Of a stretch of 37,060 nt of DNA, positions 1-8,659 are shown one piece after another. Source of the stretch: CAYNYI01 sp964401455. GTDB taxonomy: Bacteria > Fibrobacterota > OXYB2-FULL-49-7 > CAYNYI01. The notes beneath the pieces are model-generated. The model had not been told where the DNA came from and ran no database searches. It saw nothing but the letters and a program-made list of their open reading frames with translations. Within the stretch, counting starts at the first letter, position 1. Every line of letters begins with the position of its first letter. The translations under genes were made by a program, and so were the position numbers. The stretch is from the NCBI GenBank assembly GCA_964401455.1, contig CAYNYI010000013.1, forward strand, positions 1 through 37,060, written 5' to 3'.

Positions 1-2
1 TG

Positions 3-122
3 GAGCCACTTAAAAAAAGTCTTTTAACTGTTACAAAAAATCAGACCGGCTCAATCAGAGAAAAAAAACTTGAAAAAGCTAAGTTAAACAGGATGAAAAA
101 ATGGCAAAGAAAGGCCGCTTGA
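3..122 (+). CDS. 3' end of an unidentified gene entering from the left edge
   Basis: An open frame runs in from the window edge on the plus strand and stops at TGA 120-122, giving a 39-residue C-terminus rich in lysine and arginine and ending in KKWQRKAA. I do not recognise the family. The basic, helix-prone composition looks like a real protein tail, but no domain can be named from so short a piece. It converges on the minus-strand block: its stop lies 32 nt from the end of the truncated nucleotidyltransferase at 155-280. This suggests that the long glycan operon meets an unrelated gene at a junction between about 122 and 172. Confidence 0.4.
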   Translation, partial: EPLKKSLLTVTKNQTGSIREKKLEKAKLNRMKKWQRKAA

Positions 123-154
123 TACAAACTTTTAAAATCAACTGATTGTCCAGT

Positions 155-280
155 TCACGCTGAAGCAGGACACCTCGGCTCACCGTAATATACCGCGGCC
201 ATAGATCCGGTAACCATATATTCAATTCCGGATTTATTGAGTGGTGCGATAAAATCCTCATAGAACTCAGGTAACAGCAC
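155..280 (-). pseudogene. Truncated nucleotidyltransferase remnant
   Basis: A GTG-started frame of 41 codons begins 14 nt inside the end of the preceding small gene. It reads like the N-terminus of minimal nucleotidyltransferase proteins: a leader helix, then IEYMVTGSMAAVYYGEPR (about residues 19-36). From memory of the family, GG/GS-x-A-x-x-x-x-GEPR is normally followed at once by the metal-binding D-x-D segment. Here the frame instead runs into CPASA and a TGA stop. No frame shows a convincing D-x-D; the nearest is a shifted frame reading LDNQLILK, which lacks the second aspartate. The protein therefore lacks its catalytic residues and most of its fold. The break coincides with the left end of the minus-strand block, so the rest of the gene was probably lost by recombination. 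Confidence 0.6.
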
Positions 281-482
281 GGATAAATATCTCCTTTACC
301 TTGTTCTCCACCTGTTCATCTGTCCAGTCGGGATGGTCATTACTGACTTTAACTCTCTTTAGTTCCCAGGCGGTTTTTCTCAACTTTTCCGCAGCCATAA
401 TGCGTTCAAGACCTGTCATACGGCGGAGAATTTCAAGCCTTATTCTTTCGGCTTCTTTTTCATGCTCAGGCAAATCGTTCAC
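267..482 (-). CDS. Small conserved protein paired with a nucleotidyltransferase
   Basis: This is a 71-residue, highly charged, helical protein. The start is taken as GTG at 482, which overlaps the TGA stop of the sugar kinase gene in a GTGA arrangement, so the two are probably translationally coupled. A longer in-frame version reaching back to 554 would lie wholly inside the kinase gene and is unlikely. The protein carries a central AWELKR helix and a C-terminal block HPDWTDEQVENKVKEIF (about residues 50-66). I recall this HPDW-type small protein as a widespread partner of minimal nucleotidyltransferases in many phyla, with unknown function, and the next frame here is such a nucleotidyltransferase, though broken. 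A toxin-antitoxin-like role is possible but not shown by the sequence. Confidence 0.7.
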   Translation of the reverse strand: MNDLPEHEKEAERIRLEILRRMTGLERIMAAEKLRKTAWELKRVKVSNDHPDWTDEQVENKVKEIFIRAVT

Positions 483-1402
483 AGCATCTCCCTGTAGCCC
501 TTCATGGCCGTTTCTATATCCGGTATTCCAGCAGGACCTCCGCGGAAACCGCATTTAAAGGCAGCGCAGTATGTCGCGAATTTCTGGCATTCAGTAACCT
601 TCATTCCGTTTAAAACACCGTAACAGAAAGCGCCGTGAAAAACGTCTCCGCAGCCCGTTGAATCAACCACATCTTTCACGGGGACGGCAGGCACAAAGTT
701 CATATCAATATCCCGCGCGCTGATATACGACCCACGCGGACCGAGTGTTATTCCCGCAAGTCCCGGCCCGAAAGACAGAAGTTCTTCGAGCCCCTTCTTG
801 ACGTCCACTTTACTCCCGGCGTCTATATGAAGATGTTCCGAAAAATATTTGGATGAAGCTATAACATAATCGGCATAACCAAGAAGCACCTCAAGACGGT
901 CTTTATAAGACCCGGCATCTATCATTATCTTTGTACCCGCCTCTCGCGCATATCGCACCGCCTCAAGGGCGGTTTCCATCTCGTGTCCGTCGAGAATGAG
1001 CATTTTGCTGCTTTTTATAAGCTCTATATCCATATCGGTGAGTCTTCGATTATAATCAGAGCCGTTCCATACTACCGTGCGGGTACCTGAATTTCTCTCA
1101 ACAATGCAAAGCGCCACACGGGTGTCAACACCTTCAACGCTCTTTACGCTGCGGTATTCAACTCCGTATGTCCTCAGCTTTTCCAATACGACATCACCGA
1201 AATAGTCGGAACCTATAGTCCCTATAAACGCTGTCTTAAGACCAAGACGGGAATTTGTCACTGTTGCGACCGCCGAAGGGCCTCCGAGTTGAAAATCGAA
1301 GCTGTTTCCTTTTACCTTGTCGTCGGCTTCGGGGTATTTGTCAACTTCCGAGATCATGTCCACCGAGCAGAAACCGAGTCCTGTTATATCATAAAGTTTC
1401 AT
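479..1402 (-). CDS. PfkB/ribokinase family carbohydrate kinase
   Basis: This cytoplasmic kinase of 307 residues has the usual length for the PfkB family, which phosphorylates sugars or nucleosides with ATP. The N-terminal substrate-binding signature is LGGPSAVAT (residues 39-47), with the paired glycines at 40-41. The C-terminal PfkB signature DSTGCGDVFHGAF spans 247-259, with Asp253 as the expected catalytic base and the anion hole before it. The substrate cannot be named; at the end of a glycan operon it could feed hexose phosphates or a rare sugar into nucleotide-sugar synthesis. The start ATG lies 18 nt after the stop of the transferase-dehydratase fusion gene. The gene's TGA overlaps the next start by 4 nt. 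Confidence 0.85.
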   Translation of the reverse strand: MKLYDITGLGFCSVDMISEVDKYPEADDKVKGNSFDFQLGGPSAVATVTNSRLGLKTAFIGTIGSDYFGDVVLEKLRTYGVEYRSVKSVEGVDTRVALCIVERNSGTRTVVWNGSDYNRRLTDMDIELIKSSKMLILDGHEMETALEAVRYAREAGTKIMIDAGSYKDRLEVLLGYADYVIASSKYFSEHLHIDAGSKVDVKKGLEELLSFGPGLAGITLGPRGSYISARDIDMNFVPAVPVKDVVDSTGCGDVFHGAFCYGVLNGMKVTECQKFATYCAAFKCGFRGGPAGIPDIETAMKGYREML

Positions 1403-1420
1403 TTAAAATTCCGATTGCGG

Positions 1421-3889
1421 TTAAAGGCCCGGTATTTCCTCAATATGCTTACGTGGTTCGTATTCGGGCACAAGTTTTTTAAGAAGGTATCTTACCTGAG
1501 CATTGGCAAATGTATAAATATTTTGGCTGTAATTATGTAATAACTCAAACTGTTTATTAAAATTTTCTGCCGGATTATTAATAACAAGAATTTTTTCGTG
1601 GGCGGTCGCGGAAGTACCTTCAAGATCTGTCAAAAGTTCCTCGTAAAGCTTTTCGCCGGGCCGCAGTCCGATATATTCGACCTTAATATCTATTTCAGGT
1701 TTCAGCCCGGAGAATTCTATAAGATTATAAGCAAGGTCCCGGATCTTTATAGGGCTTCCCATCTTCAGTATGAAGATTTCATTACCTTTGCCCATCGAAG
1801 CAGCCTGGAGGACCAGCTGGCTTGCTTCAGGTATGGACATGAAAAATCTCGTTATGTCTTCATGCGTTATCCGGACCGGGCCGCCTTTTTCTATTTGTTT
1901 TTTAAATAAGGGTATAACACTTCCTCTTGAACCCAGTACATTTCCGAACCGCACCGCCATGCACTGCATACCTGTTTTTTCAGCAATAGAACTGTTCAAG
2001 AGTATTTTCTCCGCGGTTCTTTTGGTTGCCCCCATGACCGATGTAGGAGAAACGGCTTTATCTGTAGAAATAAGAACAAATTTCCTGACATTGTTTTTTG
2101 CGGCTGTCTCTACAAGGTTCTTTGTCCCGTAAATATTGTTTATTACCGCCTCATGAGGGTGAATTTCCATTAAGGGGACATGCTTGAATGCGGCGGCATG
2201 CAATACAATTTCCGGCCTGAACCTCTTGAAAAAGAAATCCAGTCTTTCCTTGTTCCGAATATCGCCAATAAGGACCTTGATATTTTTCTTTTTTTCTATC
2301 TCCTGAAGCTCCATTTCAAGTTCATACAGCAAAGTCTCGTCTTTATCCAGGAGAAAAACTTCTTCAGGACCGAATCTCATGAGCTGCCTTACAAGCTCTG
2401 AACCTATAGAGCCTCCGGCTCCTGTTACAAGGACCCTTTTGCTTTTGAAGCTTTTGGAAATACTTTCAGTATCAAGGCTTACCGCTTCTCTGCCAAGCAG
2501 GTCCTCGAATTTAACATCCCTTATTATTTTTTTATTAAGTCTGCCGTTTAAAAAATCAGCAATATAAGGAATATTTCTGATCTTGATATCAAATTCAAAT
2601 TTCATGCGGGCTAAAAGCCTCGTGTCTTCCGGTTCCATCTTCTCGAGAGTATTTATTATGCATTGAATACCGTATTTTTCAATTATGGCGGGAATATCCT
2701 TTACAGTGCCGAGAACAGGAATATTATGTATCTTGGAATTTACCTTTTGCTCGTTCTTGTCAACAAAACCTACTATATGATACGCGAGTTCCGTGTCTCT
2801 TTTTATCTCCCTTAGAAGGAGTTCACCTCTATCGTTCGCGCCTATAATAATAGCTTTTATTCTGGCCCTCGGCGTAATCGGTTCGTATATTTCCCGCATT
2901 AGTCTTAGAAAAAACCTCTGCCCGCTAAAAAGAAAGGTCGCAAGAAGAAAATCAATAAATACCGCTCCGGTCGGATAACTTTCATCCAGGAAAAATATCT
3001 CAAAAGCTATAAAACTAAGCATGACAAGCAAGTTCGCTTTTATGATATTTATTATCTCGCTGATACTTACATATCTCCAATAACCTTCATATAAGTCGAA
3101 TATCCCGAAAAACAGAAGCCGCAGAAACAAGGCTACCGGAACAGTCCGATAGAACTTATCCAGATAAAACATGTTTATATTTCCGAGACGCATTTTAAAA
3201 GAAAGGTAATAAGAAGCTATGGAGATAAAAATTATGGAAATAATTATGAAAAGCCTTCGATTCTTATATGCTTTTTCTCTGACGTATCCGCTTTGATTGG
3301 TAAGTATGGAAAGAAATGTAAGAAATATCAGTTTAATGTCATAAAGAAAGGATGCCTTGTCGAGATATTCCAGATCAAAAGCCGTCTTTTTGGGAATAAG
3401 CACGCTGCGGTGATACTCGAGAATTTCCTCTTTTGTACCGACTATCTCTTCTTCGTCTCTGTAATAAATTGTAGCGGGGCTTGTTATACCCGGTTTAACA
3501 TTAAGAAGCTCCCGCTGCTCTTCCGAATAGCTTTTAACTAACTCAGGTATTTCAGGCCTTGGCCCGACAATAGACATTTCCCCCTTAAATACATTAATAA
3601 GCTGAGGTAATTCATCCAGTTTTGTAAGTCGCAAAAGTTTACCGACGGCTGTTATTCTTGAATCATCTTTCTGAGTAACAGGAGGACCGGCCAAATCCGT
3701 CCGCATAGTCCTGAACTTATAAATGAAGAATTCTCCTCCGCCAATACCAACTCTCTTCTGTTTGTAAAAAACCGGTCCGCGGGAGGAAATTTTTATTAAA
3801 AACGCGGCAACAAGAAAAAAAGGGAACAGAATTATTAATGCTATACCTGAACTTACAATATCAAATGTTCTTTTAAAAAATTTATACAT
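1421..3889 (-). CDS. Fused phosphoglycosyl transferase and CapD/PglF-type nucleotide-sugar 4,6-dehydratase
   Basis: One 822-residue frame joins two proteins that are normally separate. Residues 1-200 are a bacterial sugar transferase (WcaJ/PglC type): an N-terminal membrane helix (about 12-32), KFRTMR (58-63), DELPQL (92-97) and MSIVGPRPE (105-113). This part would move a sugar 1-phosphate onto a polyprenyl phosphate. Residues 212-330 hold about four membrane helices, followed by a Rossmann-like domain (343-440). A short-chain dehydrogenase domain then carries the NAD-binding TGAGGSIG (489-496), STDKA (608-612) and VMGATKR (618-624). Replacement of the usual tyrosine by methionine is normal for PglF/FlaA1-like UDP-GlcNAc 4,6-dehydratases. 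The protein probably makes a 4-keto-6-deoxy precursor and starts the repeat unit on the lipid. The frame is continuous, with no sign of a misassembled join. Confidence 0.9.
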   Translation of the reverse strand: MYKFFKRTFDIVSSGIALIILFPFFLVAAFLIKISSRGPVFYKQKRVGIGGGEFFIYKFRTMRTDLAGPPVTQKDDSRITAVGKLLRLTKLDELPQLINVFKGEMSIVGPRPEIPELVKSYSEEQRELLNVKPGITSPATIYYRDEEEIVGTKEEILEYHRSVLIPKKTAFDLEYLDKASFLYDIKLIFLTFLSILTNQSGYVREKAYKNRRLFIIISIIFISIASYYLSFKMRLGNINMFYLDKFYRTVPVALFLRLLFFGIFDLYEGYWRYVSISEIINIIKANLLVMLSFIAFEIFFLDESYPTGAVFIDFLLATFLFSGQRFFLRLMREIYEPITPRARIKAIIIGANDRGELLLREIKRDTELAYHIVGFVDKNEQKVNSKIHNIPVLGTVKDIPAIIEKYGIQCIINTLEKMEPEDTRLLARMKFEFDIKIRNIPYIADFLNGRLNKKIIRDVKFEDLLGREAVSLDTESISKSFKSKRVLVTGAGGSIGSELVRQLMRFGPEEVFLLDKDETLLYELEMELQEIEKKKNIKVLIGDIRNKERLDFFFKRFRPEIVLHAAAFKHVPLMEIHPHEAVINNIYGTKNLVETAAKNNVRKFVLISTDKAVSPTSVMGATKRTAEKILLNSSIAEKTGMQCMAVRFGNVLGSRGSVIPLFKKQIEKGGPVRITHEDITRFFMSIPEASQLVLQAASMGKGNEIFILKMGSPIKIRDLAYNLIEFSGLKPEIDIKVEYIGLRPGEKLYEELLTDLEGTSATAHEKILVINNPAENFNKQFELLHNYSQNIYTFANAQVRYLLKKLVPEYEPRKHIEEIPGL

Positions 3890-3909
3890 GGTGTTCTAAG
3901 TATTTATTC

Positions 3910-5331
3910 TTATCTGTTAAAAAGTATTCTCATTCCTACCTTTATAATATTTCTTACGGCAGACGCGCTTTTCATCCTTTTCAAATTTTTTATTATTGAG
4001 TGCGGAGAAAGGTAAAACCTCCTCATCAAAACAATCTGTAATTTTCTAAGTTCTTCTTCCGGCATTTCCCTGTTACAAAGGGGCATCCTGAAACCGGGCT
4101 CGGGGTTTTCAGCAAATTTTTGCCAGAAGTCTTCTTTAAAAATACCTTTTTCCAGCATCATTTCGTACATTTTTGTGCGGGGATACGGACTGCATACGGA
4201 AAAACTGGCATAGTCCGCCTTTATCTTCCTTAAAAATTTAAGATCATCCATAATATCCTGCCTGGTTTGGCCCGGGATTCCGATCATTACATACGCAAAA
4301 GAATTAATCCCGTATTTTCTGCAAAGACTAAATGCTTTTTCTATTTGCTCATTCGTTATTCCTTTTTCAAGGTAATCCCGAAATTTTTGTTTGGATGATT
4401 CTACACCAAAGTTAATATTGCTGCAGCCTGCTTTTTTTAGCCAGCCCATCAACTCATCATCAACGGAGTTGACTCTCGCGCTTATCTTGAAGCTTAATCG
4501 TATTTCATTTCCAATAATACCTTTACATATTTCCACAGCTCTGTTTTTATTTGTCGTAAACTGATCATCTGTAAAAAATACTGAATAGACACCGATATTG
4601 TTCAGATGTTTCAATTCTGATATTATGCTTTGTGCAGTCCTGCTGCGAAAACGGCTCTTTCTCTGATCACAAAATATGCATTTAAACGGACAACCCCTCG
4701 ATGTTTCAACGGGCAGGTTAACATCACTCTCACTGAGCACATGACTGTACTTTTTTATATCCATCAGGTTCCAGTCCGGATATGGCAGAGAATCAAGGTC
4801 TTCTATGAGTGGACGTGGCGGATTTATAAAGGGATTGCCGTTCTTTTTAAACCCAAGACCTTTAATATCCGATAATTCATTCTCAGGCAGGGCTTTAGAA
4901 ATATGCGAAACAAGTTCAGAGAAAGTAATTTCGCCTTCTCCCGTGACCACAAAATCAACCGGTTCCTGAAGCAGGGTCTCTTTCGGATAATATTTTGTAT
5001 GCCACCCTCCTAGACAGATTTTTACCTGTGGAAGTATTTTCTTGGCCCCTGAAGCGGCTTTTAAGGCATCAACAATGGTAAAAGTAACGGCAGTAATACC
5101 GATAAGATCAGGCTTGATCTTATATAGTTCTTTCTTGCAGTCCTCAAAATCAAAGCCTTCGGAAGGACAGTCGAGTAATTTTATTTCGTCTTGCGGGTGC
5201 TCATTTTTTAAATAGGAGGCTACATATAGAATCCCGAGCTTAGGCCTGCACTCACGTTTATAGTCAACAGATTTAGATGCGCTTGCTCCAATGTAGTTTT
5301 CTTCAGGCGGTATCAGGAAAAGTATTTTCAT
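3910..5331 (-). CDS. B12-binding domain radical SAM protein
   Basis: The protein has 473 residues in the standard cobalamin-dependent (class B type) layout. An N-terminal B12-binding Rossmann domain (about 1-140) includes GGWH at 108-111 and VTGEGE at 129-134. A radical SAM barrel follows, with the iron-sulfur motif CPFKCIFC (Cys214, Cys218, Cys221). Family members methylate unactivated carbons or phosphinate, or carry out ring contractions and other radical steps; the substrate here is unknown. Within a polysaccharide operon a C-methylation or unusual sugar rearrangement is a reasonable inference. The gene abuts the upstream glycosyltransferase with no spacer and precedes the transferase-dehydratase fusion by 20 nt. 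It needs anaerobic or oxygen-protected conditions. Confidence 0.88.
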   Translation of the reverse strand: MKILFLIPPEENYIGASASKSVDYKRECRPKLGILYVASYLKNEHPQDEIKLLDCPSEGFDFEDCKKELYKIKPDLIGITAVTFTIVDALKAASGAKKILPQVKICLGGWHTKYYPKETLLQEPVDFVVTGEGEITFSELVSHISKALPENELSDIKGLGFKKNGNPFINPPRPLIEDLDSLPYPDWNLMDIKKYSHVLSESDVNLPVETSRGCPFKCIFCDQRKSRFRSRTAQSIISELKHLNNIGVYSVFFTDDQFTTNKNRAVEICKGIIGNEIRLSFKISARVNSVDDELMGWLKKAGCSNINFGVESSKQKFRDYLEKGITNEQIEKAFSLCRKYGINSFAYVMIGIPGQTRQDIMDDLKFLRKIKADYASFSVCSPYPRTKMYEMMLEKGIFKEDFWQKFAENPEPGFRMPLCNREMPEEELRKLQIVLMRRFYLSPHSIIKNLKRMKSASAVRNIIKVGMRILFNR

Positions 5332-6354
5332 TCAAATTTTATCTTTTAGTTTTTTGGGGCCCGTTCCCGTGGTCTTCCTTAAAATGCCCAGCGCGGTGCC
5401 GCAACCATAGGAAACATGTATAATAAAATAAAGAATTGGTAATAGAAATAACAGGGAAATATCTTTTTCTGTTATTACGTGGTAGATCGTAAATATTAGT
5501 GCCAAAACAAGATATAGAATCCCGGGTATTAAAAAAAGGCCGGAAGGCAGTAAGTTAATAAATTCATTCAGAGGCAGTAACAAAAGATATAAAAAGAAAA
5601 AAAAGGGAGTTAAGTGTCTTGGACGAACAGCTTTGATGTTAAAAACATGCCACATACCATCCATTAGACTTTGCCTTAAGATGGCTTTTATAGAATTTCG
5701 GCAATAATAAGTGCTTTTTATCCCGGGATCAAAGTAGATCCTGAAACCCGCCTCTCTGGCCCTTCTATAAAAATCAAGATCCTGCCCTCTTCCAAGTTTT
5801 TCATTATAATAAGGCTTTTCCATTTCTGCATATACTTCAGACCGGAGCATGGCGTTAACTGCTGTTTCAGATTCTCCCGCTTTCCCGGAGGTCCTGAATG
5901 GAGAGTTGCCGACTCCAAAAAGCGAATTCTGCAAAACCGCTATTGCATTACCCGTAATTGTTTTGCCTTTTGCCGGCCAGCGCCCCCCGATTATTGAATA
6001 TTCCCTGTTGTTTTCAAGAAAATCCAGTTTTTTACTGAAAAAATCAGGTGGTAGTAAGGTATGAGCATCAATGCGTATTATAAAATCTGCATCTGACATT
6101 GCTACACCGGTATTCCAGCCGGAGGCAAGGATTTTTTTCGCGTTTTCAAGGATTACAAAGTTAATTTCTGTTTTTTCTAATATCCGTCGAACTATACTAA
6201 TAGTGTTATCTTCAGACATACCATCTATGATGATTATCCTATACGAATCATCCGGAATATTCTGCGCTATGATGGAGTTTAGGCATTCTTCAATGTATTC
6301 TTCCTCATTCCGAACAACAAGAAGGACATCAAGTTTCTTTTCAGCTGTTTTCAT
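5332..6354 (-). CDS. Family 2 glycosyltransferase with C-terminal membrane helices
   Basis: This is a 340-residue GT-A fold enzyme. The nucleotide-sugar binding start VLLVVRNEEEYI (about 10-21) and DGMSEDNT (44-51) are followed by the metal-binding motif in DxH form (Asp96 to His98) and a QDLDFYRRAREAGF block around residue 210. Residues from about 245 onward form three or four hydrophobic helices, so the enzyme is anchored in the inner membrane and works on its cytoplasmic face. The layout resembles the ExoA/succinoglycan-type transferases. Donor and acceptor cannot be read from sequence. The gene directly abuts the B12-radical SAM gene and starts 3 nt after the preceding glycosyltransferase gene. 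Confidence 0.87.
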   Translation of the reverse strand: MKTAEKKLDVLLVVRNEEEYIEECLNSIIAQNIPDDSYRIIIIDGMSEDNTISIVRRILEKTEINFVILENAKKILASGWNTGVAMSDADFIIRIDAHTLLPPDFFSKKLDFLENNREYSIIGGRWPAKGKTITGNAIAVLQNSLFGVGNSPFRTSGKAGESETAVNAMLRSEVYAEMEKPYYNEKLGRGQDLDFYRRAREAGFRIYFDPGIKSTYYCRNSIKAILRQSLMDGMWHVFNIKAVRPRHLTPFFFFLYLLLLPLNEFINLLPSGLFLIPGILYLVLALIFTIYHVITEKDISLLFLLPILYFIIHVSYGCGTALGILRKTTGTGPKKLKDKI

Positions 6355-6357
6355 TTG

Positions 6358-7458
6358 CTATAATCCAAGATTATTGATTAATTCTTCCGTTCGTTTTTCC
6401 CAGGCGGCTTCACGGCCTCTGTTTCTGCGCTCAGCAATTTTATTTGCGTTCTCAGTTTGCGGAAGTTTTTTGATTACGTCAAGGATATCTTTTCCCTTTT
6501 CAGGGAAATAGACATACTCTCCCATAAAATCAATGCTGCTGATTCCCGTAACAATAAGCGGCTTGCCTGTTGCTAGGCATTCATATATCTTGGCCGGTAT
6601 AACGCCTTTCATATAATCGGAATCGGTATATGCCAATAAAAGAACATCCATATCAAAAAGAACTTCCCAAAGCTTGCAATTTTCCACAGGACCCATGGTT
6701 TTTATATTGTCAGAAAGAAGCGGCCGGACACCCGGGTCGATATTGCCAATAATAAAAACCTCATACCCCGCTTCAGCGAGTCTGTTATATACAGCTGCAT
6801 CAAGGTAAAAACCTGCCCTCCCGTAATAACATACCCTGCGGGCACGAACTGCCTCATCTCCCCTGTATGCTTTATCAAAGTTCTTGTAATCAACTCCCGG
6901 CCCGGCGTATTTTATATCGTTTCTTCCGGTAATTCTTTCAGCACGCTTTTTCAGATACTCACAGTCCGCGAACAAAAAGTGGGAATCTTTCAGAAGACGC
7001 GTTTCCGCGGCTCTGGCCCGGGGGAGTATATTGACCGCGTCATAATTGTGTACCGAAATATAAGCGGAAACAGCGGGTTTTAAAAAATCCCTTGCTTCTT
7101 CTATCATTTCCGAAGGATAATATGTAATGAGAACCGTTTCGGCAGGGTCTAAACAAAGCTGTTTCAGTATTTTGCGGATGCGGATTTTATTAATAAAACT
7201 GAAAAGGAAAACAGGCGGAAGCCACCGCCTGGAAATTATTTCGAGGTTCTCAGGTTTTTTGTTTTCAAGCCTCGAACTCCCTTGGCCCCTCTTGAAAACC
7301 CATTCCGAAAGCCTTTTAAATATTTTCTCAGGAAACTTTATAGGGGCATGCTCAAAGAAGTAAACGTTGTGTCCTCTCGCGCATAAATTCTCGGCTATGA
7401 AATGCCTCTGATACTTTATTCCGTTCCAGTAGTTGCTTGTGAAGAAAAGGAAGGTCAT
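6358..7458 (-). CDS. GT-B glycosyltransferase (GT4-like)
   Basis: The protein has 366 residues and a two-Rossmann GT-B pattern. The N-terminal half ends with a VHNYDAVN segment (136-143), which is typical of the acceptor-side domain. The C-terminal half carries PAKIYECLATGKP (288-300), the variant of the E-x7-E donor-binding motif seen in teichuronate and capsule family 1/4 enzymes, followed by LIVT. It is expected to be a peripheral cytoplasmic enzyme adding one sugar to the lipid-linked repeat unit. Donor specificity is unknown. Its start ATG lies 9 nt after the radical SAM/SPASM gene, and its TAG stop is 3 nt before the family 2 transferase gene, consistent with a shared transcript. Confidence 0.82.
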   Translation of the reverse strand: MTFLFFTSNYWNGIKYQRHFIAENLCARGHNVYFFEHAPIKFPEKIFKRLSEWVFKRGQGSSRLENKKPENLEIISRRWLPPVFLFSFINKIRIRKILKQLCLDPAETVLITYYPSEMIEEARDFLKPAVSAYISVHNYDAVNILPRARAAETRLLKDSHFLFADCEYLKKRAERITGRNDIKYAGPGVDYKNFDKAYRGDEAVRARRVCYYGRAGFYLDAAVYNRLAEAGYEVFIIGNIDPGVRPLLSDNIKTMGPVENCKLWEVLFDMDVLLLAYTDSDYMKGVIPAKIYECLATGKPLIVTGISSIDFMGEYVYFPEKGKDILDVIKKLPQTENANKIAERRNRGREAAWEKRTEELINNLGL

Positions 7459-7467
7459 ATATTCTTT

Positions 7468-8655
7468 TTACAACTCATGTGGGCGCTCTGGAATATGTTT
7501 GCCATCTCCGAGAGGATCGTCTCTTTTAAGACAGGATTTGCAATACGCGCAATAATAACTGGGATAAATGCCTTTAATCAGGTTCTTCCGTATATTAACG
7601 AGATATTCATTATTCCAGAGATCCATAATATTTTTATAATCCGAAAGGTTTCCGTATGTATAAATATCACCGTACGCATTCGCCATGCAGGCTCTCGGAT
7701 AAACATTATCATGAAATTTCTCGCGCGGTATTTTATGCGAAGGGCCTATCTGTATCTGTGTCCAGAATACGTCACACTTCTGCCCACTGACATCGTACGG
7801 TTCTGTTATTTCTGCCCAGAGTCCGTTATCTTCAGCGTACTTTCTGGCTTTATCAAGTTCGGAAGTAATCTCTGTGTCGCCGCTTTTATAAATGGAACGT
7901 ATATCGGTAAAGTCATTTAGACAATAGGGATCAAGGTTAATAACCGAAAACCGGTTATTTATACCTCTGTCTTTCAATATCTTTAGTAATTTATCAATGC
8001 CTTTATAGTTTTTATTTGTAAGTATATAAGTTATATAAAAGAAAAGGCCTGATTCTTTCGATATTCTTTCCATGCAGTCCAAAGTGTAGTTAAAATCAGA
8101 ACCCGCTTTTATAGAGTTATGCAGTTCGGGGTTATATGAAAGCAAGTCTGTAGTTATATATCTAATCTTGTCACCTCTTTTGATAATTTCATCTGTGAAT
8201 TTTCTTTTTTCAAATAGAGGTTTATTAAAATTAGTCTGCGTAGTCACATCGCCTGATTTTTCTATCACGTAACCAAGTATCTCAAGAATATTTTTATGTA
8301 GAAAGGGCTCGCCTTCACTCACTACATGAATAAGAGGAATCTTATTTTCAACAAACATGTCCACGTTTTTTTCAGCTTGCTCCAGGGTAAGGTTGTATGC
8401 GAGTCTATAAAGATGAGAAGTTTTCTTGTTTTCACCAGAAAGAGGATTATGGTATGCACAGAATATGCATTTATTAGTACAATACCCACCTATCGTAAGA
8501 GTAGCATGCCTTGGAGGATACGGCAGGACAGCTTTTTTACCTTTTAATAGTTCATATAGGATGCCATGATATAATATAATGGGTCCATATTTTGAGATTT
8601 TCTTTTTAAGAAAATTAGTATAAAATTTAATTTTAGTTAACATAAATAAGAGCAT
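7468..8655 (-). CDS. Radical SAM protein with C-terminal SPASM-like cysteine cluster
   Basis: This 395-residue radical SAM enzyme has its cluster motif CTNKCIFC at Cys59, Cys63 and Cys66 and a downstream GEP-type motif (SEGEPF, 113-118) that contacts SAM. The C-terminus carries Cys294, Cys323 and the group Cys369, Cys372 and Cys375, resembling a SPASM or twitch auxiliary iron-sulfur domain. Such enzymes modify peptides or sugars, for example by oxidation, deamination or epimerisation, and the substrate here is not evident. There is no precursor peptide gene nearby, so a sugar substrate fits the context better. An alternative start at Met5 (8643) is possible, as neither start has a strong Shine-Dalgarno sequence. 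Confidence 0.84.
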   Translation of the reverse strand: MLLFMLTKIKFYTNFLKKKISKYGPIILYHGILYELLKGKKAVLPYPPRHATLTIGGYCTNKCIFCAYHNPLSGENKKTSHLYRLAYNLTLEQAEKNVDMFVENKIPLIHVVSEGEPFLHKNILEILGYVIEKSGDVTTQTNFNKPLFEKRKFTDEIIKRGDKIRYITTDLLSYNPELHNSIKAGSDFNYTLDCMERISKESGLFFYITYILTNKNYKGIDKLLKILKDRGINNRFSVINLDPYCLNDFTDIRSIYKSGDTEITSELDKARKYAEDNGLWAEITEPYDVSGQKCDVFWTQIQIGPSHKIPREKFHDNVYPRACMANAYGDIYTYGNLSDYKNIMDLWNNEYLVNIRKNLIKGIYPSYYCAYCKSCLKRDDPLGDGKHIPERPHEL

Positions 8656-8659
8656 CTTT

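Noticed and set aside
79..261. Minus-strand frame of 60 codons at the left edge
   Set aside because: It overlaps the nucleotidyltransferase remnant in another frame and runs antisense to the plus-strand partial gene; its sequence has no family resemblance.
301..558. Plus-strand frames antisense to the operon genes, such as 301-558, 7402-7920 and 27843-28244
   Set aside because: They lie opposite well-supported genes, lack domain signatures and ribosome sites, and are explained as shadows of coding sequence.
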